Of a stretch of DNA of 64,000 bases, positions 1 to 8,936 are shown piece by piece (the stretch's first letter is position 1; every line of letters starts with the position of its first letter). The position numbers and the translations under genes are program-made. The notes under the pieces are model-generated. The model was not told the origin of the DNA. It ran no database searches and saw only the letters and a program-made list of their open reading frames with translations. This DNA comes from an uncultured Caulobacterales bacterium (GTDB taxonomy: Bacteria > Pseudomonadota > Alphaproteobacteria > Caulobacterales > Maricaulaceae). The DNA is taken from positions 186,001 to 250,000 of the forward strand of contig CANNER010000001.1 of assembly GCA_947503715.1 (NCBI GenBank). The letters are read 5' to 3'.

Positions 1-2
1 AA

Positions 3-569
3 CCCCGGCGCTCGCCCATCGCGGAGGCGGCGACTGATATTGTCGCCCGTCTTGATGCCCTGATCGAAGATGCGGGCGAAGATGATGAAAAAGATACAGC
101 GGATTGGCCGGAAAGCCTGATTAAGGCCGAGGTTTCTGAATCTGACGAGTTGACGGATATTGAGACGTCCGCGTTCGATGCGTCGAAACCGCGGGCAAAA
201 ATTGCTGAGCAAACCGATAAAAAGCCCGTTCTTGTGATTGATGAACTCGCACAGGATGATGCATTTCGCATGCGGAGTGAAGGTCAGCGCGTGCGCACAG
301 ACTCCGCCGCGCGCTACATCCAAAACACGACGCCCGTTCGTCAAGCTGAGGCGATTGAGGAAAAAAATGGCGCAGCGGGTCTTTGGATTCCCGTTATTCT
401 TGGCTTCCTGCTCATTGGCGCGGGTGGGGCCGCATGGTTGCGCGGGGCGGAAAAGCTGTTGGGGGAATGGGGACCTGTCTTGGCTTTCTCTGGATTGGTT
501 ATTGGTATCTGCCTCGTCCTGATGGGCGTTTACGCGGCATTAAGGATGAATCTAGGCAATCGCGACTGA
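3..569 (+). CDS. C-terminal part of an unknown membrane protein (5' truncated by window)
   Basis: The reading frame is open from the first bases of the window to a TGA, so the 188 visible residues are a C-terminal part and the true start lies outside. The visible part begins with an acidic, low-complexity stretch (many Asp/Glu) and ends with two hydrophobic segments at about residues 125-145 and 155-178, followed by a short basic tail. This suggests a cytoplasmic or coiled N-terminal region anchored by two membrane helices. I do not recognise the family. It is 49 bp upstream of the JmjC-like gene on the same strand and could be cotranscribed with it. Confidence 0.6.
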   Translation, partial: PRRSPIAEAATDIVARLDALIEDAGEDDEKDTADWPESLIKAEVSESDELTDIETSAFDASKPRAKIAEQTDKKPVLVIDELAQDDAFRMRSEGQRVRTDSAARYIQNTTPVRQAEAIEEKNGAAGLWIPVILGFLLIGAGGAAWLRGAEKLLGEWGPVLAFSGLVIGICLVLMGVYAALRMNLGNRD

Positions 570-618
570 AGGCCGTTTGGAAAGATATTCGCAACAGTTT
601 GAGCGTAGGAGCCGGAAT

Positions 619-1623
619 ATGTTGACGGAAAACGAAAATTATAACGACGTTCAAAACACGGAAGAGGCTCATTTTGATGTGCCCCCATCTCCGATGCTGA
701 CGGATTGGACGGAAGAGAACTCGCAGAAATTTCAAAAAGATATCATGAGCTTCGGGCACAATCTGGCAGGGACAGGCCTGTTTACGGATGAGGCGCTGAT
801 TGATTTGTTAGAACGTCACCCTTCTGAATTACTTGATGTTTGCACGATGGGCGCAGCGGATCATCCCATTTACCCCAATCGTTTCAGAACGGGTGATTTC
901 CGGGGTGTCTCCGGCGAAACACTTTTGGCAGCGGCGAAAGCCGGGCGTGTTTGGATCAATGTCCGCGAAGCCATGAACGTACACACCGATTATAAAGCGG
1001 CCCTTGATGCGATGTATGGTGAATTGGCTGAGAAAACTGGCAACCAAGCTTTTAACCCGCGGGGCGGGATTTTGATTTCCAGTCCTGTCGCCAAAGTACC
1101 TTATCATGTCGACAAAACAGAAACGATCCTCTGGCATGTACGCGGACGCAAACGCATGTATCTTTACCCGCGCACGCAAAAATTCATTCCCGACCGTGCC
1201 TATGAGGCAACTTTGACCAATTTCATCGATGATGATCTGCCCTATGACGCCTCTTTTGATGAGGCGGCAACAATTATTGATATTGATGAAAACACAGCCC
1301 TGTCATGGACATTAAATGCGCCGCACCGGGTTGATAATCAGAGCTTCTGTGTCTCTGTGACAACGGAGTACTCAACGGCGGAGTCGGGGATGAAAAACGC
1401 AGCTATGCTGACCAATGCGACGCTCCGTCATCGCCTCGGCATGAACCCCTCCTATGCAGAAGACGGCCCGGCGGCTCGGAAGGTGAAATCTTTCGTGGGG
1501 CGGGCTATTCGAAAAGTCGGTATGGTTCCGAATACAACGACGGCGGATATGGTGACTTTTAAGATCGATGCGCAAGCCGATGATTTTATCGTCGATACAG
1601 ATCCATATCAGCGCACCTTCTAG
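619..1623 (+). CDS. JmjC/cupin-like putative Fe(II)/2-oxoglutarate oxygenase
   Basis: A 334-residue soluble protein. Near the middle is a PYHVDKTE segment (H-x-D) and about 90 residues later NAPHRVDN, the H-x-D...H spacing used by JmjC-like cupins to hold iron; between them lies a basic-aromatic strand (RGRKRMYLYP) typical of these folds. That supports a cupin-like hydroxylase, but the substrate cannot be read from the sequence. The ATG at 619 is preferred because a GTAGGAG ribosome site lies just upstream; a TTG at 577 in the same frame is the alternative. It sits between a membrane protein and a DUF1489 gene. Confidence 0.6.
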   Translation: MLTENENYNDVQNTEEAHFDVPPSPMLTDWTEENSQKFQKDIMSFGHNLAGTGLFTDEALIDLLERHPSELLDVCTMGAADHPIYPNRFRTGDFRGVSGETLLAAAKAGRVWINVREAMNVHTDYKAALDAMYGELAEKTGNQAFNPRGGILISSPVAKVPYHVDKTETILWHVRGRKRMYLYPRTQKFIPDRAYEATLTNFIDDDLPYDASFDEAATIIDIDENTALSWTLNAPHRVDNQSFCVSVTTEYSTAESGMKNAAMLTNATLRHRLGMNPSYAEDGPAARKVKSFVGRAIRKVGMVPNTTTADMVTFKIDAQADDFIVDTDPYQRTF

Positions 1624-1655
1624 ATTTGATGTCATCTCCGTCCTAAGTGGGCGGC

Positions 1656-2087
1656 GTGACTGTTCATCTTCAAAAACTTTCCGTTGGGTCCGAGTCGATC
1701 CAGACACTGGCCGACTGGCAGGACCATGTTGTTGCAAGACGGCAGCAGCAGGGCCTGTCCGCGCATCATGTCCATGTCACGCGCATGTTCCCGAAACGAA
1801 AAGAAGACCTGCTGGAGGGCGGGTCAATTTATTGGGTCATCAAGGGCAATATCCTGTGCCGGAACCGGATTGTGGCGCTGGACGAAACGACAAAGAACGG
1901 GCACCGGGCCTGCGCCATTCTGATGGACCCTGAACTCATTCCCGTCCTTCCCGTGCCGCGCCGCGCTTTTCAGGGATGGCGCTATTTGCAGGTTGGTGAC
2001 GCGCCTGCGGACCTGACGGGGGCGGAAAACGGGGCGGATCTGCCGGCGGCTTTTCGCGCGAAACTTATTCAACTCGGCGCTTGGTAA
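1656..2087 (+). CDS. DUF1489 family protein
   Basis: A 143-residue soluble protein matching the DUF1489 family (COG5458), a short conserved protein found mostly in Alphaproteobacteria and of unknown function. Recognisable features are the central block around FPKRKEDLLEGGSIYWVIKG and the RRAFQGWRYL segment towards the C-terminus. A GTG at 1656 gives the usual length; an in-frame GTG lies 9 bp upstream. It follows the JmjC-like gene by 32 bp on the same strand and ends just before a strong hairpin terminator shared with the convergent receptor gene. Confidence 0.7.
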   Translation: MTVHLQKLSVGSESIQTLADWQDHVVARRQQQGLSAHHVHVTRMFPKRKEDLLEGGSIYWVIKGNILCRNRIVALDETTKNGHRACAILMDPELIPVLPVPRRAFQGWRYLQVGDAPADLTGAENGADLPAAFRAKLIQLGAW

Positions 2088-2099
2088 ACCCGCATAAAA

Positions 2100-2126
2100 A
2101 AAGCCCCGAACATTGTCCGGGGCTTT
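2100..2126. terminator. Bidirectional rho-independent terminator
   Basis: A 9-bp stem AAAGCCCCG/CGGGGCTTT with a 9-nt loop lies between two convergent genes. On the minus strand the stem is followed by seven T residues, so it is strongest for the TonB-dependent receptor transcript; on the plus strand the T run is interrupted. Confidence 0.8.
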
Positions 2127-2148
2127 CGCATTTTTATGTCGGAGAGAC

Positions 2149-4935
2149 TTAGAAGTTCACACGGACCTTGGCGTACCACTGACCGCCATTAAAGCCGGTT
2201 GGCGCAGCTTCAGGGTAAAGTTGACCTGTGCCGCCCTGGCCCGGGTTTTCATCCGGATAGTTATCGAAGATGTTGTTTGCGCCGATAGCAAGCTCAACAC
2301 CTTCGCGCACTTCAGCCGCGACTTCTGCGTCAATCAGGATTTCGGAACCGATATCGTCGACGCCGTTCCCTGTATCATCCCAACCGCCAAAATAGTTGGC
2401 GCGCAACACGCCACGGAAAATACCCTGACTGTGTGTGAAGGTCGCACTGCCTTTGACGTTTGGCAGAAGGTCTTCGAGGGCTTGGACACGGCCATCGCTG
2501 ATCGGGTTCAAGTCACCACGATCTGTGACTTCTGTATCGGTGTAGTTTGCCGCGACGATAATGTTAGAATTACCACCGCCCAAGCTGAATGGATACCGTG
2601 CGACAAGGTCGATACCACGCGTGCGTGTATCGAAACTGTTGGAGAAGAAACGGAATTGCGACAGATCATCCAAGCTCAGGAAGTCCTGACGATTGATAAC
2701 GCCTGCACCGCTGAGCGTGTCCAGGGCCTCACTGACCGAGTCGTATCCGGCAACAGCAATATCCGTGTCGATATTGACATTTCCAGCGGACCGCAGGGCG
2801 GCGAGGAAGTCAACATTGGCACCCAAGGCAATCCGGTTGTCGACTTCGATTTGGAAGGCGTCGAGCGTGACACTCAGGCCGGCATAATCAAACGCGATAC
2901 CGGCGGAGAAGTTGGTTGCATCTTCCGGTCCCAATTCAGGGCGTCCGCCTTGCGTTGTCTCGATGAAGTCAGCGGCCAATTGTCCGGCGGCTGTGTTCAA
3001 TGGAAGCGTACCTTGGTCGATCAAAACACCGCCGACATTCTGCGTCGTCACGTTTGTAATATTGGCCTGACCCGCTGTCGGGGCATGGAAGCCTGTCGAA
3101 TGCGTTGCACGAAGTGAGATATTATCCGTCGCTTTAAACAAGGCAGCGATTTTATAATCAACCGTGTTACCAAATTCAGAGAAATCCTCATACCGCACCG
3201 CACCTTGTAAGGTCAGCTTGTCGGAAACATCGGCTTCAAGGTCGAGATAGGTGCCGAATGAGTCCTGCGAGTTGGAAGAACTGTTCGGGAAACCACCAAA
3301 ACCGTTAGAGCTGGAGGAGAAACCCTGGCTGGCCAAGGGACCGAGCGCGAAAGAGGCCGGGTCGCCCGCGAAGAGATCGAATGTTTCCTCGCGATATTCC
3401 GCACCAAATGCGATGGAGAGTTCAGAGGCAAGGCCAACATCTACGAGATAGCCGAAATCGGCATTGATCGTTGTTTCAATCTGCTCTTGACCACCGGGAA
3501 TAAAATCACGGGGTGTGTCCGGCCCGAGGGACGCATTGACTGTATTATTGATAAAGAAGTCAACGCGGGATGCCCCGTGCGTGATGGAGTAATCATAGCT
3601 AAGACCTGTACCAATATCAAAGATACCGCGAAGACCTGCTGTAATGCCGAAATCACGCAAATCGCCACCAAAACGTGGCACGAAACCGCCGGGGATTGTT
3701 TCCGTAAAGGCAAAACAATTTGAGTCGGCTGCGATATTTGCGAAGATAGCAGCATCTTGAATGAGGCCATCTGTGCCTGACAATGGGATGCCATCTATAC
3801 AGCTTGACCCACCGTCAAGATCGCCAACGCGCACAGAGTCAAAGATATCTGCAAAGGCGATTTCATCGCCATTCACGTCTTCAAACACATCATCCGAGCT
3901 GTCGTCAGTTGTCCCGCCTGCAACTTGTGTGACTGCAAAACCATCGCCGTCAACACGTGGACCGGCGTAAACGCCGCCGCGATTGGTCGGGTTCCGGTAG
4001 AAAAATCCGCCTGTCGTTTGACGCTCGGCATATGTACCCGTGGCGTAGACTTCTTTGTCTGTACCAATTTCAAACGCCGTGTTGAAGAGGAGTTTCAGGT
4101 CGCCTTCGACATCCGGCTGACCCCAATATTGTGGGACTTCGTCGGTGAATGTATTGATCGTCTCGAAATCTGCGACAGCTGTGTTGCCGGCCGCAATCAG
4201 TGCTTGAACATCGTCACGCACGACAGAGCGGACCGTGCCGTCTGTTTCGCCATATTCTGCTGTCACATTGAAGAAGCCAACATCACCGAGGGGAAGGCCG
4301 AGATTACCGCCAATGCGGTAATTGTCGCCGTCGCCGTCATATGTGGATCCGTATTTGGCTTCAATCACGCCGCCCGTGGAGTCGTCTTTGAGGACGAAGT
4401 TAATCACGCCTGCAATCGCGTCAGACCCGTATTGCGAGGACGCACCATCGCGCAGGACTTCGACCTGTTTCAGAGCCATGGACGGGATGGACGAGACGTC
4501 AACACCTTGTGAACCATCGGCAATACCACCGCCGAGGAAAGAGATAACCGCGCCGCGATGACGGCGCTTGCCGTTAATCAGAACGAGTGTGTTATCAGGC
4601 GACAGACCACGCAGGTTGGCGGGACGCACGATAGAGGCCGCATCGGAAATGGGCTGTGTATTTACGTTATAGGACGGAACCGCTGTGCGAAGAAGGTCTT
4701 GGACATCATCGGCTGCGTTGGTTGTGAATTCGACATTTGAAATTACGTCAACGGGTGCCGGTGTATCCGCAGCGGACCGCAGGGCACGCCGTGTACCCGT
4801 CGTAATCACGACATCTTCGCGTTCAACGACCGTGTCGTCAACATCCTGCGCGAAAGCAGGGGAGGCCACGAGACCTGTGAGAAGAAGAGAGGAGGCGGAC
4901 AGTGTCAGCCATGATTTCAAGTTTTTATGTTGCAT
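2149..4935 (-). CDS. TonB-dependent receptor (outer membrane)
   Basis: A 928-residue outer-membrane receptor. The ATG at 4935 gives a clean signal peptide (MQHKNLKSW followed by a hydrophobic core ending SPAFAQ) and has an AGG ribosome site nine bases upstream; in-frame ATGs at 4944 and 5031 are less good. After cleavage there is a plug domain (VVITTGTRRALRS..., then LRTAVPSYNV and LRGLSPDNTLVLINGKRRH) and a long beta-barrel ending in an aromatic residue (...WYAKVRVNF), as expected for BAM targeting. The plug type is that of receptors for siderophores, vitamins or oligosaccharides; no neighbouring enzyme reveals the ligand. It is followed by a hairpin terminator and is divergent from an acetyltransferase gene. 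Confidence 0.9.
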   Translation of the reverse strand: MQHKNLKSWLTLSASSLLLTGLVASPAFAQDVDDTVVEREDVVITTGTRRALRSAADTPAPVDVISNVEFTTNAADDVQDLLRTAVPSYNVNTQPISDAASIVRPANLRGLSPDNTLVLINGKRRHRGAVISFLGGGIADGSQGVDVSSIPSMALKQVEVLRDGASSQYGSDAIAGVINFVLKDDSTGGVIEAKYGSTYDGDGDNYRIGGNLGLPLGDVGFFNVTAEYGETDGTVRSVVRDDVQALIAAGNTAVADFETINTFTDEVPQYWGQPDVEGDLKLLFNTAFEIGTDKEVYATGTYAERQTTGGFFYRNPTNRGGVYAGPRVDGDGFAVTQVAGGTTDDSSDDVFEDVNGDEIAFADIFDSVRVGDLDGGSSCIDGIPLSGTDGLIQDAAIFANIAADSNCFAFTETIPGGFVPRFGGDLRDFGITAGLRGIFDIGTGLSYDYSITHGASRVDFFINNTVNASLGPDTPRDFIPGGQEQIETTINADFGYLVDVGLASELSIAFGAEYREETFDLFAGDPASFALGPLASQGFSSSSNGFGGFPNSSSNSQDSFGTYLDLEADVSDKLTLQGAVRYEDFSEFGNTVDYKIAALFKATDNISLRATHSTGFHAPTAGQANITNVTTQNVGGVLIDQGTLPLNTAAGQLAADFIETTQGGRPELGPEDATNFSAGIAFDYAGLSVTLDAFQIEVDNRIALGANVDFLAALRSAGNVNIDTDIAVAGYDSVSEALDTLSGAGVINRQDFLSLDDLSQFRFFSNSFDTRTRGIDLVARYPFSLGGGNSNIIVAANYTDTEVTDRGDLNPISDGRVQALEDLLPNVKGSATFTHSQGIFRGVLRANYFGGWDDTGNGVDDIGSEILIDAEVAAEVREGVELAIGANNIFDNYPDENPGQGGTGQLYPEAAPTGFNGGQWYAKVRVNF

Positions 4936-5154
4936 TATTTGCATCCTGTTATTGTGTGACCGGGTATTATGGCCTCTCTCGAGGGGCGTCGAGACTATGA
5001 ACAAACGTAAAGGTGGATATGTTTCTGACAACAGGATTGTGCCTTAACTGGCACTTTTCATGCTTTCTGTTGCAAATTTGACACAAATCAGCTGATTGCT
5101 AAGGTAAAATTTACCTTTATTGAACGTGTTTGCACATAATGAGGTCGAAATATT

Positions 5155-5697
5155 TTGGGTCAACCTTCTGAAATCGTATTACGACTTGCCGTTGAAGCGG
5201 ATATTCCCGCCATAAAGGCGCTCATGCAGGCTTCAATTGAAACACTCCAATCCGATTACCTCACGCCGCAACAGGTTCAGGCCTCACGGGCCGCCATGGG
5301 CTTAGACACCCAACTCATCACGGATGGAACCTATTTCTGTGTCTGGGACGCAGATACGCTCGTGGGCTGTGGGGGATGGTCTTTCCGCGCGACGCTCTAT
5401 GGCGGCAATCATACGAAGGGACGGAGTGCGCGCCACCTGGACCCCCCGACCGAAAGAGCAAGAATTCGCGCCATGTACACCCACCCCGATCATACGCGCC
5501 GCGGCATTGCAAAGCTTATTCTATCGGCGTCTGAACAGGCCGCTTTCAACGCGGGCTACCTCACGCTGGAAATGGCGGCGACATTAGCAGGAGAGCCCTT
5601 TTACGCTCGGTGTGGGTATCGTGTTGAGTCGCGCTGGCTGGATGAAAATGGATCTGTGCCCGTGCCGTTGCTGACGATGGTGAAATTCTTCACGTGA
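5155..5697 (+). CDS. GNAT family N-acetyltransferase
   Basis: A 180-residue GNAT-fold acetyltransferase. The acetyl-CoA binding motif A is visible as RAMYTHPDHTRRGIAKLIL (the R/Q-x-x-G-x-G/A type), followed by motif B with GEPFYARCGYRVESRW, typical for the family. The substrate is unknown. No ATG exists near the N-terminus; the TTG at 5155 has a GAGG ribosome site ten bases upstream and gives the normal family length. It is transcribed away from the TonB-dependent receptor and 97 bp ahead of the hybrid histidine kinase start. Confidence 0.8.
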   Translation: MGQPSEIVLRLAVEADIPAIKALMQASIETLQSDYLTPQQVQASRAAMGLDTQLITDGTYFCVWDADTLVGCGGWSFRATLYGGNHTKGRSARHLDPPTERARIRAMYTHPDHTRRGIAKLILSASEQAAFNAGYLTLEMAATLAGEPFYARCGYRVESRWLDENGSVPVPLLTMVKFFT

Positions 5698-5794
5698 ACG
5701 ACTTGAGGTCGCAAATCATTTTAAGCCTCAATTTATGATTTCTTAAATACGTCCCTGCATTTTGACGTCTCGGGGAGACTCAAAGGTTGGGATC

Positions 5795-7861
5795 ATGACA
5801 GCTCTATTCACAGCGAGAGACAGCGAACGCCACCAGGGTGCCCTCAATGTCATCCCGCATATCTTGAATGCCGCCAATATGGCCTATGCGCGGGTGGACG
5901 GTCACCAGGTTATTCAACAGGCTGATGGTGATGTCGCCGGTATTTTGGGACTAGATCGGAATGCGGAACTGGAGGGGTTTAGCCTTTCTGATGTGCTTCA
6001 CCGTTTTAAAATAGAAGACCCCGTAACGCGTCAGCCGCTGAGTCCCAAGGCGGTTTCCAAGATGATCGCGGCATCTTTGCAGTCACCCGAGCCTCACCGC
6101 ACAACCGTTATTCTCACGACATTGGATGGGCGGCGGGTCCGCGCGAATTCTTGGTATGATGGTCAAGGCGAATCCACGCTCGTCGTGCGCGACATATCCG
6201 TGGACTCGCAATATCGCGACCTATTTGAAATTGCGATGGGGGCGGCCAATGCCGGTTTCTGGTCCATGGACTTTAAGACGGGACAATTTACCTATTCCGC
6301 CAGTGTCATGAGCCGTCTGACAGACCGCGAGCAGGCACTTCTGCAGAAAAACGGATTATTCGCAATTATCCACCCTCAGGATTTGCAGCACATCACGAGC
6401 GAATGGGCGGAAATCGCCCGGCAGAAGACCGGTTTTGACTTTAAATATCGCGTCCGCACGGAGGAAAACCCCTGTATGTGGCAGCGATCCATCGGCCAAA
6501 TTACCTGCGCCCCCGACGGGACGGCACTGGGTGCAACAGCTTTTGTGATGGATATCACCGAAGATGTCGACAAAACCCAAGCGCTGAAACAAGAACGGTC
6601 TGCCTCGAAAGCAAAATCAGAATTCCTCGCCCGGATGAGCCACGAAATACGAACGCCGCTCAATGCGATTATCGGCATGAGCGATAGTCTGCGTGATGAG
6701 CCGCTTTCCGATGATGTGCGTGAGGTCATCACAGATATTGAACAAGCCGCCGAAGGTCTGCACCATCTGTTGTCGCGTACATTGGATCATGCAAAATTGA
6801 TGAGCAATTCCGTCGAAATTATCCGGGACGCAACGGATATCCGGGAGCTGTTAGAGACGGTCTCGCGACTCTGGAAGCCGCAAATCTCCGTCAAGGGCTT
6901 GTCCTTCCGTATGATCGTTGATCCCAACCTGCCGGAAATATTGGAATTGGACGGTTTCAGACTGCAGCAATGTCTGAATAATTTTCTGTCAAATGCGACG
7001 AAATTTACCAAGACGGGCACGATTTCACTTATCGCGAAACACGCTCATCTGAAAGGCGTACCACAATTGGTGCTCGCTGTTCAGGACACGGGGATCGGCA
7101 TGACACCCGAAGAGGCGAAGCGTATTTTTGAACCTTTTGCCCAAGCTGATGGCACGATCCAACGCGAATATGGTGGCACGGGGCTGGGCATGGCGATTTC
7201 CCATGATCTTTGCGAGCTTATGGGCGGTCAGATAAAAGTGAAATCCGCGCTGGAGGCGGGCTCAACATTTGCAATGATCCTGCCCATTGACCCGGCTGAG
7301 GCGAAAGATGTGGCCGCGCCGGAGACTGCGCCCGTCCTCGAAGACCCGCCCCTCCAGAAAAAGCCTAAGGTCGCCGAATTTGAGGCGCTGATTGTACCTG
7401 AACCCATTAAAGTTGCGAGCGTGTCAAAGCATGATGAGATCCGACCTTTTGAAGGTTTGAATGTTCTCTGTGTCGAAGATAATCCGATCAATCAGAAAGT
7501 CGTCAAGCGACTCATCGGGAAACGCGTTGCACAGCTTTATTTTGCAGAAAATGGGCGCGAGGCCCTGAATGTCTTAAACACCGTTTCGGTCGATGTCGTA
7601 TTGATGGATATTCATATGCCCGTCATGGATGGGATAGAGGCGACACTTGAAATTCGGAAATCGGATGCCGCCTATGCGAATGTCATTATTATCGCTCTAA
7701 CAGCGGATCCCGATTATCAGCAGCGCCGAATTTGCCGCAATATCGGGATGGATGACACGATCGCGAAACCCGTCCGGCGCGAAGATATCCTGGAGGCGTT
7801 TGACCGCACGCTGGGTAAATTGTCCCATCGCTACGGCAGCCATGTCGCCCTTAGCGCTTAG
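5795..7861 (+). CDS. PAS-containing hybrid sensor histidine kinase
   Basis: A 688-residue cytoplasmic hybrid kinase with no membrane segment. Order of domains: PAS-like region at about 20-135, a second PAS/PAC at about 145-265, HisKA with FLARMSHEIRTPLN (phospho-acceptor His283), HATPase_c with N-box NFLSNATKFT and G boxes DTGIGMTP and GGTGLGMAI, a proline/glutamate-rich linker, and a C-terminal receiver with NVLCVEDN and phospho-acceptor Asp605 in VLMDIHMPVMDG. The signal is probably intracellular. The ATG at 5795 is preferred over a TTG at 5762. No partner regulator or Hpt protein lies next to it, so phosphate transfer must go elsewhere. It converges on panC. Confidence 0.9.
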   Translation: MTALFTARDSERHQGALNVIPHILNAANMAYARVDGHQVIQQADGDVAGILGLDRNAELEGFSLSDVLHRFKIEDPVTRQPLSPKAVSKMIAASLQSPEPHRTTVILTTLDGRRVRANSWYDGQGESTLVVRDISVDSQYRDLFEIAMGAANAGFWSMDFKTGQFTYSASVMSRLTDREQALLQKNGLFAIIHPQDLQHITSEWAEIARQKTGFDFKYRVRTEENPCMWQRSIGQITCAPDGTALGATAFVMDITEDVDKTQALKQERSASKAKSEFLARMSHEIRTPLNAIIGMSDSLRDEPLSDDVREVITDIEQAAEGLHHLLSRTLDHAKLMSNSVEIIRDATDIRELLETVSRLWKPQISVKGLSFRMIVDPNLPEILELDGFRLQQCLNNFLSNATKFTKTGTISLIAKHAHLKGVPQLVLAVQDTGIGMTPEEAKRIFEPFAQADGTIQREYGGTGLGMAISHDLCELMGGQIKVKSALEAGSTFAMILPIDPAEAKDVAAPETAPVLEDPPLQKKPKVAEFEALIVPEPIKVASVSKHDEIRPFEGLNVLCVEDNPINQKVVKRLIGKRVAQLYFAENGREALNVLNTVSVDVVLMDIHMPVMDGIEATLEIRKSDAAYANVIIIALTADPDYQQRRICRNIGMDDTIAKPVRREDILEAFDRTLGKLSHRYGSHVALSA

Positions 7862-7878
7862 GCCTGACCGGCCTCTCG

Positions 7879-8733
7879 CTAAACCGCGAAATTATCGATC
7901 AGGCGGACGCTGCTCTCGCCATTCGGGCAATGCGCCGCGACGAGGACGCGCGCTGGACCGTTAAGATAGCCGCCTTCGAGGACGGTCAGCGAGTTGGGGC
8001 TGCGGACTTCGACATAATCAATTGAAGAAAAGCCTGCCACCAGCAGGGACCGCTTCGCGGCATCCGTCGCCTCATCAACATGTCGACCGTCGCGCATATC
8101 TTCTGCACATTTCATCATGATAACGTTGAGCTTGCGGGCCAGCGCAAGACCGTCCGCATCGAAATAGGCATTGCGGGAGGAGAGGGCGAGGCCGTGTTCA
8201 TCCCGCGCAATCGGAGCGCCAATGATTTTGATCGGCATGTCGAGGTCTTCGACGAGGCGTCGGATGGTCGCGAGTTGCTGATAATCCTTCTCGCCAAAAA
8301 TCGCCGTATCGGGCTGTACGCGGTTGAACAGCTTGGTGACGACGAGCGCGACCCCGTCAAAGAATGTCGGGCGGTGATCCGTTTCCAACCCTTTAGCGAC
8401 GCCGCCGACTTTGACTTCTGTGGCATGGTGGACATCATACATAGTTTGCGGATCGGGGACATAGATCAGGTCAACGCCTTCGGCTTTGAGAAGGCGGGCA
8501 TCTTCCTTTTCCGTGCGCGGATAGGCATCAAGGTCTTCACCCGGCGCGAATTGGGTGGGGTTGACGAAGATGGAGACGACAACGCGGTCGCCGTATTGTT
8601 TGGCCAAGCGGACGAGCGTCAGGTGGCCTTCATGCAAAGCCCCCATCGTCGGGACAAAGACAATCCGGTCCCCCGATCCCCGATAGGACCAGATTTGATT
8701 GCGGAGATCGCGTTCTGTGCGGACGATTTTCAT
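7879..8733 (-). CDS. panC: Pantoate--beta-alanine ligase
   Basis: Pantothenate synthetase, which condenses pantoate and beta-alanine with ATP in the coenzyme A pathway (cytoplasm). At 284 residues it has the family's usual length. Diagnostic blocks are VPTMGALHEGHLTL (HIGH-type ATP site), FVNPTQFAPGEDLDAYPR, FGEKDYQQL and the KMSKS-equivalent LALSSRNAY. It starts at an ATG and its stop lies 17 bp from the convergent kinase stop. The usual partner panB is not in the window. Its promoter side carries a paired palindromic repeat. Confidence 0.95.
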   Translation of the reverse strand: MKIVRTERDLRNQIWSYRGSGDRIVFVPTMGALHEGHLTLVRLAKQYGDRVVVSIFVNPTQFAPGEDLDAYPRTEKEDARLLKAEGVDLIYVPDPQTMYDVHHATEVKVGGVAKGLETDHRPTFFDGVALVVTKLFNRVQPDTAIFGEKDYQQLATIRRLVEDLDMPIKIIGAPIARDEHGLALSSRNAYFDADGLALARKLNVIMMKCAEDMRDGRHVDEATDAAKRSLLVAGFSSIDYVEVRSPNSLTVLEGGYLNGPARVLVAAHCPNGESSVRLIDNFAV

Positions 8734-8786
8734 GGCGTGTGCTTAGCCGTGTGTGAGCATGGAGGGTAGTGGTAAATTAAACGACT

Positions 8787-8923
8787 TGTTCCCGGCGAAT
8801 GCCGGGATCTCCAACGTCTTTAAGAGGGTGCAGATGTTCATGAGGGACTCCAGATACACTATTATTCGCAAATGCATGAATTCTGTCGTGAACATAAGGA
8901 TGTCCCGGCCTTCGCCGGGAACA
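8787..8923. repeat. Paired extragenic palindrome (R1)
   Basis: Two G+C-rich hairpins (CCCGGC-GAAT-GCCGGG at 8791-8806 and TCCCGGC-CTTC-GCCGGGA at 8903-8920) are arranged as inverted copies: a 13-bp TGTTCCCGGCGAA at 8787 is repeated in reverse complement at 8911-8923. The interior also holds an imperfect dyad around ATGTTCATGA. It occupies the gap between panC and the carboxypeptidase gene. Confidence 0.75.
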
Positions 8924-8936
8924 GGTGGTGGCCGGT

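Noticed and set aside
2113-3117. Long open frame of 334 codons on the plus strand
   Set aside because: It is antisense to the TonB-dependent receptor, whose domain pattern, signal peptide and terminator are clear; the antisense product has no recognisable features.
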